Below the pieces are notes generated by a model. It worked only from the letters and a program-made list of their open reading frames with translations. It was not told the origin of the DNA and made no database searches. Of a stretch of 64,000 nt of DNA, positions 61,023-64,000 are shown piece after piece. The stretch's first letter is position 1; each line of letters starts with the position of its first letter. The stretch is from positions 1-64,000 of the forward strand of contig CAIVGL010000126.1 in NCBI GenBank assembly GCA_903905505.1, read 5' to 3'. The DNA is from an uncultured Bacteroidia bacterium (GTDB lineage Bacteria; Bacteroidota; Bacteroidia; Bacteroidales; Prolixibacteraceae). A program made the translations under genes and the position numbers.

Positions 61023-61655
61023 TTAGTGGGCGTTCGTATTGTGGTAGCCGTTGAGAATGCTTTTGAAGTTTGCTAGTGGGTGCTTGCCGATGGAAGCAAC
61101 ATACAGGTGAATGATCAAAAACATTGTCACTAGAAAGCCAAGTGATGCATGAAGTATGGCGGTTAAAAATATTCCACTTAACTGATAAACATTCTCAATA
61201 ATCAATTCAGGGAGCAGTAACCCAATCCCCGTTATGATGAGTCCGGGCATAAAAATATACATGATAATGGAGTAGATCAGTTTTTGTAATGGATTGAATT
61301 TCCTCTTTTCAGATAAGGGATAAGGTGGGTGTTGGTTTTTAAACATCCCAATCATATAATATTGACTTTGTATCTTAATCTTTTCGAACATTCCTGTCCG
61401 TTTTACTTTATAGTGTTTGTGATTCGTCGTTCTCAGGTTGCCAATGGTGAAGATAAGGTAACTTAATCCCACCATAATCCCAGTGATATTATGTAAATTG
61501 ATAGCGAGCTGGAAATCCATTAGCCTGAACCCTCGGTTCGAATAATACATATTAAGTCCGGTGTAGATCAAGATCATAATCCCAATGGCATTTAAACTGT
61601 GCCAGATTCGAATCCAGATCGGATAGAAGTAGATCCTGTTTTCAGACTCTTTCAT
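61023..61655 (-). CDS. Cytochrome b/b6-type membrane subunit (thiosulfate reductase/Ni-hydrogenase cytochrome b family)
   Basis: The 210-residue protein has four main hydrophobic helices. Histidines placed to ligate haem b are H19 (RIWHSLN), H50 (INLHNITG), H168 (AILHASLG) and H182 (IIHLYVA). This pattern matches the di-haem b561-like subunits that serve formate dehydrogenase, hydrogenase or PhsC. It overlaps the upstream seven-haem cytochrome gene by 4 nt (ATGA), so both are probably made together as one quinol-linked complex. Direction of electron flow cannot be told. Confidence 0.85.
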   Translation of the reverse strand: MKESENRIYFYPIWIRIWHSLNAIGIMILIYTGLNMYYSNRGFRLMDFQLAINLHNITGIMVGLSYLIFTIGNLRTTNHKHYKVKRTGMFEKIKIQSQYYMIGMFKNQHPPYPLSEKRKFNPLQKLIYSIIMYIFMPGLIITGIGLLLPELIIENVYQLSGIFLTAILHASLGFLVTMFLIIHLYVASIGKHPLANFKSILNGYHNTNAH

Positions 61656-62593
61656 ATTAATTTCTTCAGTATTCGTGCAGTCACATGTGCGCCAATTCCT
61701 ACAAGGATTAGGGCCAATATAATAAAGCTAGCTCGTTGTAGCCAAATGTTCTGATAGGCGCCAATCACATACGATTTATTAGAAATTATCGTATTTAGCT
61801 TCCCTTTCTGATTTCGTGATTGTAGGTTTTTGTATTTGTATAACGAAGCCTCCAGCATAGAGTTTTTTGAATGGCACTCTTCACAATTTTTCAACGCTTT
61901 TTCTTTGGGTAGAATATTGTGAGAGACAGCTAATGAGTCAACAACTTGCGTGTGACATTCAATGCAACGAACATTTTTAAAGTGAAGTTCTTGGTTCGGT
62001 AGCCACTCATGAATCTGAGCTAAGGCTGGTTTTAATTTATCCGATAATAACTGAAATTTATTGTTGTTACTATGGCACGACATACACATCTCATTGCTGA
62101 AGAGTACAATATCACTTACGATGGAGCTATTTCTTGATTTAGCTTGGTAGTAGTGTTGATTGTGGCATTTTGAACAGGTGAAGCTTTCTCCAATTTTCTT
62201 AAAATGGATGCTTTTTTGAAACTCCTCATCGATCTTCTCGAACTTATAGGAGGCATATTTTGCATCACCACCATGACAGTCTAAGCAAGAGTTTAAGGGC
62301 TCAAGCTTTAATTCGGCTTTGTGCGGATAATGGTCGTATTCCGATGAATGACAATCGATACACTTAAACTTCGCATGGACACCCTTTGCAAAATGATCCT
62401 TGTCGAGGATATATAATGGATTCATTAATCGCTTATCCTCATGCTTGGTCAGCGTGTTGGTAAACGTGATGGTTTGATGTGAATGGCACTTAAGACAGCC
62501 ATTCACATCTGGGATTTCATTTTTCTCCTCAGCCTGCAGCGTTAAACAGTTTAGGGTTAAAGCAAACAGGAACAAAAGATACGAGATTCGCAT
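61652..62593 (-). CDS. Membrane-anchored seven-haem cytochrome c (cytochrome c3/c7-like)
   Basis: The 313-residue protein has a signal peptide (about residues 1-21), seven CxxCH sites (33-37, 78-82, 103-107, 140-144, 170-174, 210-214, 237-241) and a C-terminal membrane helix (about 287-308) with a short basic tail. Many extra histidines could serve as distal ligands. I do not see similarity to a known reductase such as NrfA, Otr or HAO. With the overlapping cytochrome b it forms a likely membrane complex that moves electrons between menaquinone and periplasmic carriers. Confidence 0.87.
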   Translation of the reverse strand: MRISYLLFLFALTLNCLTLQAEEKNEIPDVNGCLKCHSHQTITFTNTLTKHEDKRLMNPLYILDKDHFAKGVHAKFKCIDCHSSEYDHYPHKAELKLEPLNSCLDCHGGDAKYASYKFEKIDEEFQKSIHFKKIGESFTCSKCHNQHYYQAKSRNSSIVSDIVLFSNEMCMSCHSNNNKFQLLSDKLKPALAQIHEWLPNQELHFKNVRCIECHTQVVDSLAVSHNILPKEKALKNCEECHSKNSMLEASLYKYKNLQSRNQKGKLNTIISNKSYVIGAYQNIWLQRASFIILALILVGIGAHVTARILKKLI

Positions 62594-62643
62594 TTTGTTG
62601 TGAAATATTAAAGTAGGATGTTAGCCTTCAAGACTAACGAAGA

Positions 62644-63063
62644 TTATTTTAAGGTCCGAATAAAACTGACAATAGCCCAGCGCTCTTCGTCGTCTGCGAT
62701 TTTTTTCTCGAAATTTGGCATCTCATCACGACCAACAAACGATTCGAAGTAGATCTCTCCATCTGTTTGACCCTGGAATTTGGACTCTTTAAAGCTATTT
62801 ACTTTGGTTTTCATGCTGTTGGCTTTTGGACCATCGCCTAATCCAGCACCACCATGACAAGATTTGCAATGTTTCATATAAAGCATTTTGCCTGTACTCA
62901 AAGCGGCAGGATCAGCTTTTTGCGTGTTTTTCATCGCTTTGTACTTCGCAGGAACCACCCAAGCCGCACCTGCTTTTTGATCCTGTGGAATCATCGCAAG
63001 GAGTAGAACTACAGTTAAGCCTATGGAAAGAATGGCGAAAGAATTACGTAAAATCCGTTTCAT
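62644..63063 (-). CDS. Monohaem cytochrome c, class I-like (paralogue B)
   Basis: The 139-residue protein has a signal peptide (about residues 7-25) and a single haem site CKSCH at 66-70, followed by GGAGLGDGPKA, and a Met ligand candidate in VGRDEMPNFEKK. It closely resembles paralogue A at 60316. Flanked by the DUF5777 barrel gene upstream (66 nt) and the seven-haem cytochrome downstream (50 nt), it probably shuttles electrons between the two membrane complexes. Confidence 0.9.
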   Translation of the reverse strand: MKRILRNSFAILSIGLTVVLLLAMIPQDQKAGAAWVVPAKYKAMKNTQKADPAALSTGKMLYMKHCKSCHGGAGLGDGPKANSMKTKVNSFKESKFQGQTDGEIYFESFVGRDEMPNFEKKIADDEERWAIVSFIRTLK

Positions 63064-63129
63064 TTTGTTGTCTTTTTTAAGGTTAAAAAATCGAAGTCAA
63101 AATATTGGAAAAGTAATTGTTAGCTAATT

Positions 63130-64000
63130 TTAAAATCCCCAGAGACGCGTAATGTTAAAGCCAATAACAAACTGTTGCTTGGTTAAATCATTTTGGTTGC
63201 TCATGATGTTTTCTTGGGCTAGCAAGCCCGTGGCTGTAGCCATATACATCTGAAAAGAGTGAGTGCTAGTAGAGACTTCATATCCAAAGGCGAGATTTGG
63301 CTTTGCATGATCAACAAAAGTCCATTGTTCTGAAATATCTTTAATCTTTAGTGGATAATCGTAATTGAAGATTATAGACCCTTGAGGCGATACTTTGAAA
63401 CGTCCATTCAGATGTAAGGCCACTTTATCATGGTCATAGGGCAATCCAATGACATTGAAGTGTGTAAAGCTTATGGCCGTTTGCAGGGAAATTTTCTCCG
63501 AGAATTTGCGCCCTACAATAAGTTCCGAAAAATAGCTTAAGCGATCAGGGAACTTAAATAAATTAACCTGTCCCAATTCATGCGCTACCTGCACATTTCC
63601 TGACTCAAACTCACTGATATTTCGGCCATCAACACCAACATTCCCATAGAAGGCTAGGGCTAATGGAATTGTGTTCTTTCTGGTCTGTTGCAGGATGGTC
63701 CATTTGAGATTGAGGTCGCTGGTCATTTTTTTGTTGTTGATGCCAGCACCAATTTGAAAATTCTTCACCAATACATAGTCTAATGCTAATCGAATGCTGG
63801 CGCCCGGTGCGAATACACCCCATAAATCGGAGCGACCATTTTGAATGGTTCCAAACTTATGTTGAATAACAGCTTCAAGGGTATGCGCTGGCTGGATAAC
63901 TGTCGTTTGGGCATCAATGAGATAGCCACTTTCGAATGGTGATCGAACAGGTTTGTCTTTTTCGACGACAACAACAGTTGAATCAGTGGTCCCGTCCTGA
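63130..64000 (-). CDS. DUF5777 family outer-membrane beta-barrel protein (5' end cut by window)
   Basis: The frame is open from 63130 to the window edge, 289 residues shown; the start is outside. Features match DUF5777 barrels of Bacteroidota: RSPFESGYLIDAQTTVIQPAHT-like N-terminal part, LEAVIQHKFGTIQNGRSDLWG, alternating polar/apolar strands and the terminal aromatic GFNITRLWGF that marks an outer-membrane barrel. Members are often found beside multihaem cytochromes. The Leu/Val-coded start near 63771 is internal, not a true beginning; the frame continues unbroken beyond it. Function of the family is unknown; here a link to electron transfer is inferred from neighbours. Confidence 0.82.
   Translation of the reverse strand, partial: QDGTTDSTVVVVEKDKPVRSPFESGYLIDAQTTVIQPAHTLEAVIQHKFGTIQNGRSDLWGVFAPGASIRLALDYVLVKNFQIGAGINNKKMTSDLNLKWTILQQTRKNTIPLALAFYGNVGVDGRNISEFESGNVQVAHELGQVNLFKFPDRLSYFSELIVGRKFSEKISLQTAISFTHFNVIGLPYDHDKVALHLNGRFKVSPQGSIIFNYDYPLKIKDISEQWTFVDHAKPNLAFGYEVSTSTHSFQMYMATATGLLAQENIMSNQNDLTKQQFVIGFNITRLWGF

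Noticed and set aside
63130-63974. Two separate genes (63130-63771 and 63786-63974) at the window end.
   Set aside because: The frame of the first is open through to 64000 and continues the DUF5777 match; the second is an out-of-frame shadow.
1-64000. CRISPR arrays, prophage, integrative elements or rRNA operons.
   Set aside because: No direct-repeat arrays, cas, integrase, transposase or phage genes and no rRNA sequence seen on either strand.

Overview
The window is a gene-dense, AT-rich chromosomal segment from a member of the Bacteroidota. Three things point there. Several genes are preceded by the phylum's TTTG / TAnnTTTG promoter elements instead of -35/-10 boxes. Families largely confined to the phylum are present (DUF5683, DUF4403, DUF5777, a PafA-type phosphatase, the parA-parB-DUF5683-transglycosylase order). 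Shine-Dalgarno sequences are scarce. The mix of methylmalonyl-CoA mutase, glycoside hydrolases, a carotenoid operon and multihaem cytochromes fits a free-living Marinilabiliales/Prolixibacteraceae-like organism, but that rank is an inference. I see no phage, insertion sequence, CRISPR array or rRNA; most of the window is core genome.

Layout. 1-1095: 3' part of a Tat-exported Gfo/Idh/MocA oxidoreductase. 1294-5628: rplU-rpmA, serS and the potassium transporter kup. 5774-11909: a seven-gene carotenoid operon (phytoene synthase, CrtYcd-type cyclase, CruF-like protein, acyltransferase, glycosyltransferase, secreted TPR protein, CrtI desaturase), followed by recX. 12507-13602: prfB with its programmed +1 frameshift. 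13804-21335: acetyl-CoA synthetase, a MATE exporter and both methylmalonyl-CoA mutase subunits. 21350-29413: a lipoprotein, tRNA-Glu with rpsT, radC, folK, sppA-lpxK-purine nucleoside phosphorylase and a DUF4403 protein. 29429-36108 (minus strand): priA, then parA-parB-DUF5683-LysM transglycosylase. 36182-42233: a PafA-type phosphatase, tRNA-Ser, an ABC-2 exporter pair and yicC-gmk-nadD. 42409-58469: an ene-reductase, a GH78 rhamnosidase, ettA, a second Gfo/Idh/MocA enzyme, corA, a secreted thioredoxin, two GH29 fucosidases, a TIM-barrel sugar isomerase, a cold-shock protein and small membrane or unknown proteins.

58681-64000 (minus strand) is the most unusual part: a periplasmic electron-transfer locus with a DUF5777 outer-membrane barrel (cut by the window end), two close monohaem cytochrome c paralogues, a membrane-anchored seven-haem cytochrome translationally coupled to a cytochrome b, and a NapC/NirT-type quinol dehydrogenase with seven haem sites. 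No terminal reductase is visible, so the electron acceptor is unknown.

Other items worth attention are the chemistry implied by the carotenoid operon, a 78-nt stem-loop between the ene-reductase and yicC whose one mismatch becomes G-U only on the transcribed strand, nested palindromes at 58561-58641, and a 56-nt overlap between lpxK and the phosphorylase gene.
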